Shown: positions 30,663-38,601, counted from the stretch's first letter. The stretch: 64,000 bases of DNA from Staphylococcus sp. GSSP0090 (GCF_013391405.1 NZ_JACBFD010000019.1:1-64000), one strand, 5' to 3'. Notes: generated by a model not told the origin, from the letters alone. Program-made: numbers and translations.

Positions 30663-31265
30663 TTAGACGTTGAATATTAATAAAATAACAACGGCTACTA
30701 TTTGAGCTACAACAGTTGTTGCTATTCTGCGTGTATAGAAATAACTTAATGAAAGTGCTACTTGTACAATGAATACAAAGAAAACAATCCATAAGTTGTC
30801 AAGATAGTAAAATAACGAAGCAGAACATATTGCTGTAATAATAGTGCTTAACCAGCTTGGGATATTTAATTTAATTAATTCTTTTTGTAACACAGTTCTC
30901 ATATAAAGTTCATGACATGGTATTACAAAGACCAATGTTACTAACATTTGCCATTTATAATAAACACCCGTGCGTGTCAGTTCTTTGATTAACTCAGAAT
31001 ATTTTATATCAGAAGCAATTGCTGCGATAATAAGTTGAATAATTATCAATACAATACCAGTGATAATACCTACACCCAGTGAAGTGAGTAAACGTTTAGA
31101 TTCGATATCCCTTTGATAAAAGATATAACTGATACCAGCAATGAGCATAATGCCCGTATAGAGATACCAATATTCTTGTTTCTCGCCCCACATGACAAAT
31201 AGAATGATGTGGAACACTATGAAACTTACGACAAACCAAATTAGTGCCTTAGAAATTCTATTCAT
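30663..31265 (-). CDS. CPBP-like (Abi/CAAX protease-related) membrane protein, degenerate motif
   Basis: 200 residues with about six membrane helices. The position of the family's EExxxR motif reads CHELYMRTVL (about 117-126), so the first glutamate is replaced by His, and the later FxxxH helix (SLFYYLDNL) lacks its histidine. It may therefore be non-catalytic, or not a true CPBP protein. It lies 5 bases after the DUF2187 gene and is probably co-transcribed with it. Confidence 0.65.
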   Translation of the reverse strand: MNRISKALIWFVVSFIVFHIILFVMWGEKQEYWYLYTGIMLIAGISYIFYQRDIESKRLLTSLGVGIITGIVLIIIQLIIAAIASDIKYSELIKELTRTGVYYKWQMLVTLVFVIPCHELYMRTVLQKELIKLNIPSWLSTIITAICSASLFYYLDNLWIVFFVFIVQVALSLSYFYTRRIATTVVAQIVAVVILLIFNV

Positions 31266-31270
31266 TTTAA

Positions 31271-31456
31271 CTATCCTTCTTGTTCAACGATTGTGTATCG
31301 TTTGTGATTAATGACAGTTTTTTCTGGCAAGTCTAGTTCTTCGAAGTTCTCCATAATTGTTAAATCAACAATTACTGAGTTGTCATTAATTTTTTCAACT
31401 CGACCTTTTAAGCCGTCATAAAATTCTACGATATTTCCAACTTCTGCAACAGTCAT
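31271..31456 (-). CDS. DUF2187 (YkvS-like) small protein
   Basis: 61 residues, all beta-strand in character: VGNIVEFYDGLKGRVEKINDNSVIVDLT resembles a KOW/SH3-like barrel. Matches the DUF2187 family, of unknown role. AGGGAGG precedes ATG 31456. First gene of a two-gene unit with the membrane protein. Confidence 0.85.
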   Translation of the reverse strand: MTVAEVGNIVEFYDGLKGRVEKINDNSVIVDLTIMENFEELDLPEKTVINHKRYTIVEQEG

Positions 31457-31656
31457 TTTTAGTCCTCCCTAGAAATGCTAACTAGATAGTATTATACAAA
31501 AAATCAGCAAACAAATAAACAAAAAACCATTAAATTGCATGATATAAAGCAATTTCCATTTTTTAGCAAAATATCAAAGTAAATGATTGGCAATTTTTGT
31601 GAAAATATAGCATAAATAGGATAAGGGCATATATTTATGGAAAAGGAGTGCAATAG

Positions 31657-32646
31657 ATGAAGTTTATTAGTAACAACAATATTACAGATCCAACATTAAA
31701 TTTGGCAATGGAAGAATATGTTTTAAAAAACATGCCAAAAGATGATAGTTATTTTTTGTTTTATGTAAATAGACCATCAATTATTATTGGGAAAAATCAA
31801 AATACTATAGAAGAAGTAAATCAACCCTATATAGATGAACATGGTATTGATGTCGTTAGACGTATTTCTGGTGGTGGAGCCGTTTACCATGATACAGGTA
31901 ATTTAAACTTTAGTTTTGTAACGGATGATGATGGCAACAGTTTCCATAATTTCAAAAAATTCACAGAGCCGATTGTTGAGGCGTTGAAATCATTAGGTGT
32001 TGATGCTGAGATGACTGGTAGGAATGACATTCAAGTAGGAAATGCAAAAATATCAGGTAATGCCATGGTGAAAGTAAAAGATCGCATGTTTAGTCATGGT
32101 ACGTTAATGCTAAATAGTGAACTGAACGAAGTGCAAAATGCACTAAAAGTTAATCCAGCAAAGATTAGATCGAAAGGTATAAAATCAGTTAGAAGTAGAG
32201 TGGCAAATATTTCTGAGTTTTTAGATGAGCCTATAGATATTGATAAATTTAAAGAAATTATTTTAAAAACAATTTTTGGAGAAGCAACAAAAGTAGAAGA
32301 ATATAAATTAACGGAAGAAGATTGGAAAAAAATAGAACAACTCAGTAATGAAAAATACCGTACTTGGGAATGGAATTACGGTAGAAATCCTAAATATAAC
32401 TTTGAAAGAGAAGAAAAATTTGAAAAGGGTTTCGTTCAAATAAAATTAGATGTAAAAAAAGGGCGAATTGAGCACGCTAAGATATTCGGAGACTTTTTCG
32501 GTGAAGGTGATATTACCGAATTGGAAAATGCACTAGAGGGTACAATGCATGAATTTGATAGTATAGAAGAAGCACTTTCAAATTACGATATTTTTCATTA
32601 TTTTGGTGATATTCCACGTTATGAATTAATCAGATTAATGTCATAA
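31657..32646 (+). CDS. lplA: Lipoate-protein ligase A
   Basis: 329 residues. Attaches free lipoate to E2 subunits or GcvH through lipoyl-AMP. VVRRISGGGAVYHDTGNLNFSF (about 69-90) is the lipoate site, and the catalytic lysine motif GNAKISGNAM is at about 128-137. A C-terminal accessory domain (about 245-329) is present. AAAGGAG precedes the ATG. A hairpin terminator follows. Confidence 0.95.
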   Translation: MKFISNNNITDPTLNLAMEEYVLKNMPKDDSYFLFYVNRPSIIIGKNQNTIEEVNQPYIDEHGIDVVRRISGGGAVYHDTGNLNFSFVTDDDGNSFHNFKKFTEPIVEALKSLGVDAEMTGRNDIQVGNAKISGNAMVKVKDRMFSHGTLMLNSELNEVQNALKVNPAKIRSKGIKSVRSRVANISEFLDEPIDIDKFKEIILKTIFGEATKVEEYKLTEEDWKKIEQLSNEKYRTWEWNYGRNPKYNFEREEKFEKGFVQIKLDVKKGRIEHAKIFGDFFGEGDITELENALEGTMHEFDSIEEALSNYDIFHYFGDIPRYELIRLMS

Positions 32647-32659
32647 TAAAGTCTATATA

Positions 32660-32710
32660 AAAAGGTCTATTCTCTAACTTAATGTTTAAGTAGGGAATAG
32701 ACCTTATTTT
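32660..32710 (+). terminator. lplA terminator
   Basis: AAGGTCTATTC pairs with GGATAGACCTT-type arm (GAATAGACCTT at 32695-32705), 21-base loop, then ATTTT. Confidence 0.85.
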
Positions 32711-32728
32711 AAGTAACAAAACAATAAA

Positions 32729-32956
32729 TTAACCAACGAGAAATTCCTCCAAATTTTTGTATTCTTCAGTATAACGTTTGAAATCATTCTCGTTTTTATT
32801 TTTTAGTGCATTATCAATAAGATGTTCCAATTCTTGCTTACGGACATTACGCAATGATTCATCAATGATTAGTTCGATGCCTAAATCATTAATCGTAGAT
32901 ACAAATGATTCTAGTGTATTGTACTTTACATGTGTATTATGTTTCATAATCAACAC
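32729..32956 (-). CDS. IDEAL-domain small protein
   Basis: 75 residues. ELEHLIDNALKNKNENDFKRYTEEYKNL (about 46-73) is the IDEAL motif, a short helix pair found in Firmicute regulators and in ComK-linked small proteins. Function not known. It lies divergently upstream of comK, as in S. aureus. The start is uncertain: GTG 32956 or TTG 32953 are best placed for the AGAGGGG site, while ATG 32947 is 13 bases away. Confidence 0.8.
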   Translation of the reverse strand: MLIMKHNTHVKYNTLESFVSTINDLGIELIIDESLRNVRKQELEHLIDNALKNKNENDFKRYTEEYKNLEEFLVG

Positions 32957-33199
32957 AGCCCCTCTATCTATATTTGTATACAGTATACAAGGTTTTAATT
33001 TTTAAATCAATGAATATTCAGACTTTTCCGAAAAAATAAGTGTAAAATGCAACTTGGCAAAAAATTAATTAATGCAAAAGTAAAGATGCAGAAAAATAAT
33101 TGTAGAAAATTTATAAAAAATATTATTATATAAGTTGATTTTAAGATGTTTATATTATATTATTTGGTTGTCGCTATAATATATAAGGAGGTAAAAAAT

Positions 33200-33766
33200 A
33201 TGATTCAACCCTATATCATTAAAAAAGGTGATATGGTTTTACAACCATGTAGTTTATCAACCGGTAAGTATGAAGGGAGTTATCTTTTGAAATATAAGGA
33301 TGACAGTAAAGTTTTAAAAGAACGTGTACCCAAGATTATTGATCGTTCGTGTAGATTTTATGGTAGCAGTTATCATTTTAAAAAAGAAGATACCATGAGA
33401 ATTACTGGTATTAGCAGTAAACCCCCAATTTTATTTACTCCACTTTTTCCTACTTATTTTTTCCCAACGCACTCTGATAGAAAAGAAGAAAATACATGGA
33501 TTAATATTCATTATGTTCACCAGATAAAACCACTAAAAGAAAAGAAATGTAAAGTGATATTTGTAGATAATCAAACGATTGTTGCAAACATTTCAGCACA
33601 CAGCATGCACCACCAATATCTAAACGGTATTTATTATTACTATATGATGGACAGGGCAGCAAGAGTTGCTACATTTGATCCAGAATCTCCGATTGATTAT
33701 ACAAAACCTCAATTAAATATTTATGAAGCATTAGCAAAATATTCATTATTTGAAAATAAATCATAG
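33200..33766 (+). CDS. comK: Competence transcription factor ComK
   Basis: 188 residues, recognised as ComK1. SLSTGKYEGSYLLKYKDD, IIDRSCRFYGSSYHFKKEDTMRITGISSKPPILF and YYYMMDRAARVATFDPESP are family blocks. It activates DNA-uptake genes by binding paired K-boxes. An in-frame codon at 33146 is open, but AGGAGGT at 33186 fits ATG 33200 exactly. coiA near the window start is a likely target. Confidence 0.94.
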   Translation: MIQPYIIKKGDMVLQPCSLSTGKYEGSYLLKYKDDSKVLKERVPKIIDRSCRFYGSSYHFKKEDTMRITGISSKPPILFTPLFPTYFFPTHSDRKEENTWINIHYVHQIKPLKEKKCKVIFVDNQTIVANISAHSMHHQYLNGIYYYYMMDRAARVATFDPESPIDYTKPQLNIYEALAKYSLFENKS

Positions 33767-33919
33767 TAAATTTGGCGACAAAAGTATGTAAAAAAAGTAT
33801 ATGTGGAATATTATATTAATTTAGTGTAAATATTCCGCATATTTTTTAAAGTTTACTACTTGAAAATTTAAGCAGAATTGATATAATAATATTTGTGCTT
33901 GATTAGAGCAACACATTAT

Positions 33920-33994
33920 TCCACAGTAGCTCAGTGGTAGAGCTATCGGCTGTTAACCGATCGGTCGTAGGTTCGAGTCCTACCTGTGGAGCCA
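33920..33994 (+). tRNA. tRNA-Asn (GTT)
   Basis: 75 bases. Acceptor TCCACAG pairs with CTGTGGA, anticodon loop CTGTTAACC with GTT at 33952-33954, T-loop GTTCGAGTCC, encoded CCA at 33992-33994. Confidence 0.98.
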
Positions 33995-33996
33995 TT

Positions 33997-34085
33997 GGAA
34001 ACGTACTCAAGTTGGCTGAAGAGGCGCCCCTGCTAAGGGTGTAGGTCGCGAGAGCGGCGCGAGGGTTCGAATCCCTCCGTTTCCG
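33997..34085 (+). tRNA. tRNA-Ser (GCT)
   Basis: 89 bases with the long variable arm of serine tRNAs. Acceptor GGAAACG pairs with CGTTTCC, anticodon GCT at 34032-34034, T-loop GTTCGAATCC, no encoded CCA. It starts 2 bases after tRNA-Asn, so both come from one transcript. Confidence 0.97.
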
Positions 34086-34127
34086 TAACATAAAGATGAA
34101 TCCAAATGGAAAACTTTGGATATGATT

Positions 34128-34160
34128 AGAACGTTGATATATCAACGTTCTTTTTATTTT
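34128..34160 (+). terminator. Terminator of the tRNA operon
   Basis: AGAACGTTGAT-AT-ATCAACGTTCT palindrome followed by TTTTATTTT. Confidence 0.88.
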
Positions 34161-34256
34161 GTCAAAAATCTATAAAAGCTATTCCCAAACTTATTTGGGT
34201 CAGCAAGTGGACAATTTGACCACTTTTAAATTTATTTTGTCCGTTTAGTTCTCCAA

Positions 34257-34423
34257 CTAGAAATTGATAATCCCATCTAGCTTTTTATCTTCTTCAGAAT
34301 TTAGTTCTTCAAGCAAATGACTATATACTCACTAAGTAATTTCAGTATTGTATGATCTCATCTTTTATTAACTTATTGTATTGAAACCCCTTTAGCTAAT
34401 TCCATAGAAGTGTGTCTGTTATT
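34257..34423 (-). pseudogene. Tyrosine recombinase (integrase) C-terminal relic
   Basis: Minus-strand translation gives RHTSMELAKGVSIQ, stop, VNKR, stop, DHT, then after a frame change NTEIT, two stops, VYSHLLEELNSEEDKKLDG. This follows the integrase order RHT...GVSIQYV.KRLGH...ITL.VYSHLLEE, including the catalytic Arg-His, the second His and the tyrosine. At least four stops and one frameshift make it dead. Staphylococcal phage and island integrases often end in this way. It lies 170 bases from tRNA-Ser, a common integration site. Confidence 0.75.
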
Positions 34424-34640
34424 TCTATTATACAATTGCTAAATTCACAGATTAGAAAGAAGGTCTAAGAAAAGAAATAAAGTCAATTGGCAAGATAAAG
34501 GAAAATAAAAACATTGCTTTTATGTAAAAATATTAAACGATTAATTGAGAAAATGCTTAGTATCTTTTGTGAGTTCCTTTAGACTTTCAGCTTTAGTTTG
34601 AGTTATTAAAAACGTTTAAGAAAGCTAGAAAATAGCATTT

Positions 34641-34684
34641 AAAAAGGACTAATTCAGAATTGAATCTGTTTTAGTCCTTTACGA
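34641..34684 (-). terminator. Terminator of the PSM-like gene
   Basis: On the minus strand, AAAGGACTAAAACAG pairs with CTGAATTAGTCCTTT around an 8-base loop, then a T-run. It lies just downstream of the peptide stop at 34707. Confidence 0.85.
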
Positions 34685-34706
34685 TTCTATTAAAGCGCTT
34701 ACATTT

Positions 34707-34775
34707 TTACTTAGGAATTGCTGCGATGATTGCTTGGATGATTGCTATAATTGCGTTAACGATATCAGTAATCAT
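34707..34775 (-). CDS. PSM-like amphipathic peptide, 22 residues
   Basis: The peptide begins MITDIVNAIIAII and ends QAIIAAIPK. It has no signal peptide and alternates Ile/Ala with few polar residues, as in staphylococcal phenol-soluble modulins. GGGGTGAG sits 6 bases before the ATG and a good terminator follows, so it is a real transcription unit. Only one lysine and one aspartate give a near-neutral charge, unlike the cationic PSM-alpha peptides. It could be a PSM, a small toxin or a type I toxin-like peptide. Confidence 0.7.
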   Translation of the reverse strand: MITDIVNAIIAIIQAIIAAIPK

Positions 34776-35064
34776 AATACTCACCCCTTTGATTTTGTTG
34801 TATATATTGTACTACGTTGATTATTAAAAATCTAGTATTAATTTGTGAACTAAAAATGCAATTAACATAGAAAAATTAAATATAATCAAGCTTTAATGGA
34901 CAATTAAATTATTTAATATATTAATTATAAAAAGGATGCGTTGATAGTTGTTAGTTTAAATTTCTTAATATAGTTATGAATGATTGAATGTCGAAGTGCC
35001 AAATTAAAAGTTAATATTTGTTATATAAGTAGGATAGTACTTACTTTATTATTAGATTAGATAC

Positions 35065-35238
35065 TTGAGTGGCGAAAATATAATTGCAACATCAATAAAC
35101 CAGGTAACGCATTATACAATTAATGATGGATCTTGGTTTAACATGGGATTGAAATCTAAAAAGAATTACCACAAAGTGTGTAATAATGTTTTGAAAAGAG
35201 TATGGAGCTATATGCATGTGCAAAATAAACATAAATGA
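35065..35238 (+). other. Open 57-residue fragment, possible gene relic
   Basis: Frame open from 35056, with TTG at 35065 and TGA at 35236. The sequence (THYTINDGSWFNMGLKSKKN, then a basic tail) has protein-like composition but no ribosome binding site, and I recognise no family. It may be the end of a gene lost with the mobile element. Confidence 0.25.
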
Positions 35239-35494
35239 ATAATGTGAGTTAAAAACAAGGACGAAAAAGAACGGGTAATAAAACCATTAATCTAAATCAG
35301 ATCTTTAAATACTATAATGTTTTTGGGAAATATGGTCATCTTGTGCGCTTAATATAAGTGAAGTATTTAGCAGTTATAATTCCGTAAAATAAACCAAAAC
35401 ATATCTTTGTTATTCACAAAAGAATAATGTTATATTATTAATGAATTAATGTTGATTGTATAAAAAAATAATATAATTAAAAGGAGTTTTAAAA

Positions 35495-35923
35495 ATGGTT
35501 AAGCCTTTATTTGAAACGAAAGTGATCAGCAATGGTGGTAGAGATGGTAAAGTATTTAGTGAAGATAATACGTTTTATCAGGATTTAGCAGTTCCCAAAG
35601 AGATGGGTGGTAATGGTGTAACAGAATCTAATCCGGAACAGTTATTTGCTGCAGGTTACAGCGCATGTTTTAATAATGCACTTATGCATATTTTAAAAAG
35701 CGATAGTAAAGGCGAAATTGAACCAGAAGTGAGTGTGACAGCTTATTTGTTACCTGACAAGCAAGATGGTGGAGTTAAATTAGGTGCTGAATTAGATGTA
35801 ACATTAACAGATATGACTCAAGAAGCAGCAGAAACTTATGTAGAAAAAGCTCATAACTATTGTCCATATTCGAAAGCGTTAAAAGAATCTATCGATATTG
35901 AAATTCAAGTTAGTGTCAATTAG
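35495..35923 (+). CDS. ohr: Organic hydroperoxide resistance protein Ohr
   Basis: 142 residues of the OsmC/Ohr fold. It reduces organic peroxides with two cysteines: Cys58 in ATESNPEQLFAAGYSACF-type context (here TESNPEQLFAAGYSACFN) and Cys123 in NYCPYSKALK. AAAGGAG precedes ATG 35495. Monocistronic, with a hairpin terminator. No OhrR gene lies directly beside it; the nearest MarR-family genes are 10 kb away. Confidence 0.93.
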   Translation: MVKPLFETKVISNGGRDGKVFSEDNTFYQDLAVPKEMGGNGVTESNPEQLFAAGYSACFNNALMHILKSDSKGEIEPEVSVTAYLLPDKQDGGVKLGAELDVTLTDMTQEAAETYVEKAHNYCPYSKALKESIDIEIQVSVN

Positions 35924-35961
35924 ATTACGAAAATAGATAAAACTTATAAGCCTTAAGGTAT

Positions 35962-36024
35962 GCCTCTATACTAAACAAGACTGATATTAAAATTAGTCAT
36001 GCTTAGTATAGAGGCTTTTTATTT
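35962..36024 (+). terminator. ohr terminator
   Basis: GCCTCTATACTAA pairs with TTAGTATAGAGGC, with an inner GACTGAT/ATTAGTC extension, then TTTTTATTTTTT. Confidence 0.88.
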
Positions 36025-36252
36025 TTTGAATTTTAACTAGATATCGCTACATCACTATGTATTTATATGTTTATTTTTTTCTAACTTTATAATTTCGATA
36101 AATATCACATGACGCTATTGATTGGTTTTTTTAGTGCTCAAGGTTAAAAAATACACTATCTATAATAAATATTTTGTATAGTGAATTGATGAATTTTACC
36201 TTACGTGTATAATTTTAGTAATTAATTATATTTAAATATTAATTTTATAGTA

Positions 36253-36281
36253 TTGACTAAAAAAATTATACTATATATTAT
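36253..36281 (+). promoter_or_regulatory. Strong promoter of the protease gene
   Basis: TTGACT (36253-36258), a 17-base spacer and TATTAT (36276-36281), 20 bases before the start codon, followed by GAGGAGGTGGG. The rest of the 380-base gap before it is AT-rich with no gene. CACTAT/ATAGTG near 36150-36182 is a possible short inverted repeat. Confidence 0.75.
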
Positions 36282-36301
36282 ACAACTGAGGAGGTGGGAA
36301 A

Positions 36302-37423
36302 ATGAATTTCAAGAGAATATTGCTTGTTATTTTGGTATCTTTGGTTACGTTTTATGTTTTGTTAGATAAAAATACATATGCAAACATATATTATACTAAT
36401 GAAGGCATTTCTGAACCTGAAGTTGATCTAGAAAAGTTTGACGATTCACCAACTATTGCTATAGAGCCATCTGAGAATGCTGAAGTTGGTCCTATACCAT
36501 CGCAAGATAATATCATACCTATGGATACGTTATATAAAGATGTTGAAGAAGAAAAAATATTAGGTAATGATAATAGAAAGTTAGTCAAAAACTTTACATC
36601 TGGACCATATAGAAAAGTAGTAAAGTTAAATATGAAGTATCCTAATGGCAAATCTTATAGTGGATCAGGAATTATGATAGGTGAAGATACTGTTTTGACA
36701 GCAGCGCATAATATTTATACTAAAGAAATCGGGGGTTGGGCGTCTGATGTAACAGTGTTTGCAGGAGCTAAGAATGATGATTATCTTATTGGAAAAGCGC
36801 ACTCAAAAAAGTTATTTGCTTTAAAAGAATGGGTTGATTCAACTTCTTATGAACATGATTTAGCAGTAATAAAGCTAGATACAAAATTAGGTAGGAAAAC
36901 TGGAACTTTATCTATAACTACAAATATGTTAATTAATGAGAGACTAGAAACATCTGGTTTTCCAGGAGATAAGACCGGGTCTCTGCAATATAATTCAGAA
37001 GGTAATCTTAAAAAAATGACTAATAACAATGTTTTTTATGATATGGATACATGGAATGGTCAAAGTGGAAGTGGTGTTTGGAATAAAAAAAATCAAATCA
37101 TCGCGGTACACGCATATGGTAATAACTATTTAAATTTTGGTACTAGAATTACGGCTGAAAATTTAAATTACATAAAGCATTGGATGGAAAAACCTATCCC
37201 AGAAAAATACAATAAAAGTGTGTCTATACTCAAAAAGAAAATAGTAGTTTGGGGTAATTTAGACTTCACTGTGAAAAGAACTCAAAAAAATATTGAATAT
37301 GGCAATGTATATAAAGCTAAATACCTATACAAACATCCTAATGGGCAGTCTTATTTATCTTTATATGATGCTCAAAATAATTGGATAGGATATTTTAATA
37401 AAAAAGACGTAATAAACGTATGA
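36302..37423 (+). CDS. Secreted glutamyl-endopeptidase-like serine protease with C-terminal GW/SH3-like module
   Basis: 373 residues. A Sec signal peptide (1-27, ending TYA) and a propeptide (28-95) lead to a V8/trypsin-like domain with His136 (TAAHN), Asp186 (EHDLAVI) and Ser255 (GQSGSGVW). Residues about 305-373 form an extra domain whose end, YLSLYDAQNNWIGYFNKKDV, aligns with the Atl wall-binding repeats (for example YYLVSDYNKGTLIGWVHQGDV, split here by its own length). S. aureus SspA lacks such a tail. It heads a two-gene unit with the LPNTG repeat protein, 47 bases away. Confidence 0.85.
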   Translation: MNFKRILLVILVSLVTFYVLLDKNTYANIYYTNEGISEPEVDLEKFDDSPTIAIEPSENAEVGPIPSQDNIIPMDTLYKDVEEEKILGNDNRKLVKNFTSGPYRKVVKLNMKYPNGKSYSGSGIMIGEDTVLTAAHNIYTKEIGGWASDVTVFAGAKNDDYLIGKAHSKKLFALKEWVDSTSYEHDLAVIKLDTKLGRKTGTLSITTNMLINERLETSGFPGDKTGSLQYNSEGNLKKMTNNNVFYDMDTWNGQSGSGVWNKKNQIIAVHAYGNNYLNFGTRITAENLNYIKHWMEKPIPEKYNKSVSILKKKIVVWGNLDFTVKRTQKNIEYGNVYKAKYLYKHPNGQSYLSLYDAQNNWIGYFNKKDVINV

Positions 37424-37470
37424 AAAATCAAATATAGTTAATTATTTAATAGTTAAATGGAGGTATTAAA

Positions 37471-38223
37471 ATGAAGACTAAAATTGGTTTGCTAACTATT
37501 TTATCAACGATGATGTTCTTGGCTCCAACATGTGCATATGCACAAGAAGCCCGATTAGATCATGCCATACTGAATCAAGACGGAACATTTACAATGCCAA
37601 ATGTTAATCCTCATAAAGACGTATTAGAAATTATAACGCCTAATAAATATTATAAAGAACCACAAGCCCGATTAGATCATGCCATACTGAATCAAGACGG
37701 AACATTTACAATGCCAAATGTTAATCCTCATAAAGACGTATTAGAAATTATAACGCCTAATAAATATTATAAAGAACCACAAGCCCGATTAGATCATGCC
37801 ATACTGAATCCAGATGGAACATTTACAATGCCGAATGTTGATCCTCATAAAGACGTACTAGAAATCAAAACACCTAACAAACATTACATAGAACCGCAAG
37901 CACCAATAAATCATACAATGACAAATTCTGACACGTCAATTAAGGAACAGAATGTAAAGGCTCATAACAATGAATTAGAAATTCAAAATGAAGTACAGAG
38001 AAATTCATTCCACAAACAAGTGAATAATACTGAAAATTCAAGAACTGCAAGACATCTTGATATACAGGAAAAGAATCATACACAAAATAAAAATGCTTTA
38101 CCTAATACAGGGGTAAATGAAACGAATTTGTTACAGTGTTTATCTTTATTTACTGTTGGTAGCTTCCTGTTAATATTAAAATTCTATCTCAAAAAAATGG
38201 ATACATTAAAAAATAAAGGTTAG
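37471..38223 (+). CDS. LPNTG-anchored repeat surface protein
   Basis: 250 residues. The signal peptide ends AYAQEA (about residue 25). Three 39-residue repeats (26-142), each ARLDHAILNQDGTFTMPNVN followed by PHKDVLEIITPNKYYKEPQ, are followed by one worn copy and a hydrophilic linker. The sorting signal is LPNTG at about 212-216, a hydrophobic stretch, then KKMDTLKNKG. It should be fixed to the wall by sortase A. I recognise no family. GGAGG precedes ATG 37471. Co-oriented with the protease gene. Confidence 0.85.
   Translation: MKTKIGLLTILSTMMFLAPTCAYAQEARLDHAILNQDGTFTMPNVNPHKDVLEIITPNKYYKEPQARLDHAILNQDGTFTMPNVNPHKDVLEIITPNKYYKEPQARLDHAILNPDGTFTMPNVDPHKDVLEIKTPNKHYIEPQAPINHTMTNSDTSIKEQNVKAHNNELEIQNEVQRNSFHKQVNNTENSRTARHLDIQEKNHTQNKNALPNTGVNETNLLQCLSLFTVGSFLLILKFYLKKMDTLKNKG
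37549..37899 (+). repeat. Three tandem 117-bp coding repeats
   Basis: Units start at 37549, 37666 and 37783 (each GCCCGATTAGATCATGCC). Units 1 and 2 are nearly identical at DNA level; unit 3 has drifted. This implies a recent duplication and possible copy-number variation. Confidence 0.92.
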
Positions 38224-38321
38224 TATTGAAATATTTACGAGCATGAAAATAGTTAATGTACTTGTAAATGGATTACTTATAAAATATATAGAAATATATC
38301 TCATTTAAATGAATAGAAAAG

Positions 38322-38362
38322 CAAAAAAGCTGATAATCCTTTTACGGGGTTATCAGCTTTGT
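38322..38362 (-). terminator. Terminator of the 28-residue peptide gene
   Basis: AAAGCTGATAACC and GGATTATCAGCTTT (minus strand) with an 8-base loop, then TTTTGC. It also fits the upstream plus-strand gene. Confidence 0.85.
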
Positions 38363-38396
38363 TTATGAGTTACAAATTTTAAAGTAACGCTATTAT

Positions 38397-38483
38397 CTAT
38401 TTTTTACTAATTAAGTTTCTAATTGCTTTAACGATATAACCAACTGCTAGCGCTCTGAATACACGTTGAATAATATTTTTCAT
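38397..38483 (-). CDS. Small cationic peptide, 28 residues
   Basis: Begins MKNIIQRVFRALAVGYIV and ends KAIRNLISKK. It has a net charge of about +7, no signal peptide, and heptad-like spacing of Ile/Val/Leu between K/R, giving an amphipathic helix. GGGAGGTC is ideally placed before ATG 38483 and a terminator follows. Membrane-active peptide, small toxin or regulator are all possible; I do not recognise a named family. Too short for usual gene callers. Confidence 0.75.
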   Translation of the reverse strand: MKNIIQRVFRALAVGYIVKAIRNLISKK

Positions 38484-38601
38484 CTTAAGACCTCCCAAAA
38501 TACAATTGAAATTTTTTAATTTGCATTATTTTTTATTTACCCAATTTTAAGATGAATTATAGGTGATTTTGCAAATTCCTGAATTTTTCTGAGGTCAAAG
38601 A

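Larger units (their letters stand above)
34086..35494. other. Decayed accessory region after the tRNA genes
   Basis: 1.4 kb of very AT-rich DNA without a normal gene. It contains the tRNA terminator, a ruined integrase (34257-34423), a PSM-like peptide gene with its terminator, and a 57-residue open fragment. TTCCGTAACATAAA at the tRNA-Ser end (34081-34094) reappears with one change as TTCCGTAAAATAAA at 35380-35393, which could be old attachment-site repeats. The whole looks like the relic of an element inserted at the tRNA. Confidence 0.55.

Noticed and set aside
32778-33005. Plus-strand frame opposite the IDEAL-domain gene
   Set aside because: Shadow; Ser/Phe-rich with no ribosome site.
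33903-34145. Minus-strand 80-codon open frame across both tRNA genes
   Set aside because: It reads RDSNPR and QVGLEPTTDRL, the well-known false proteins from translating tRNA genes in reverse.
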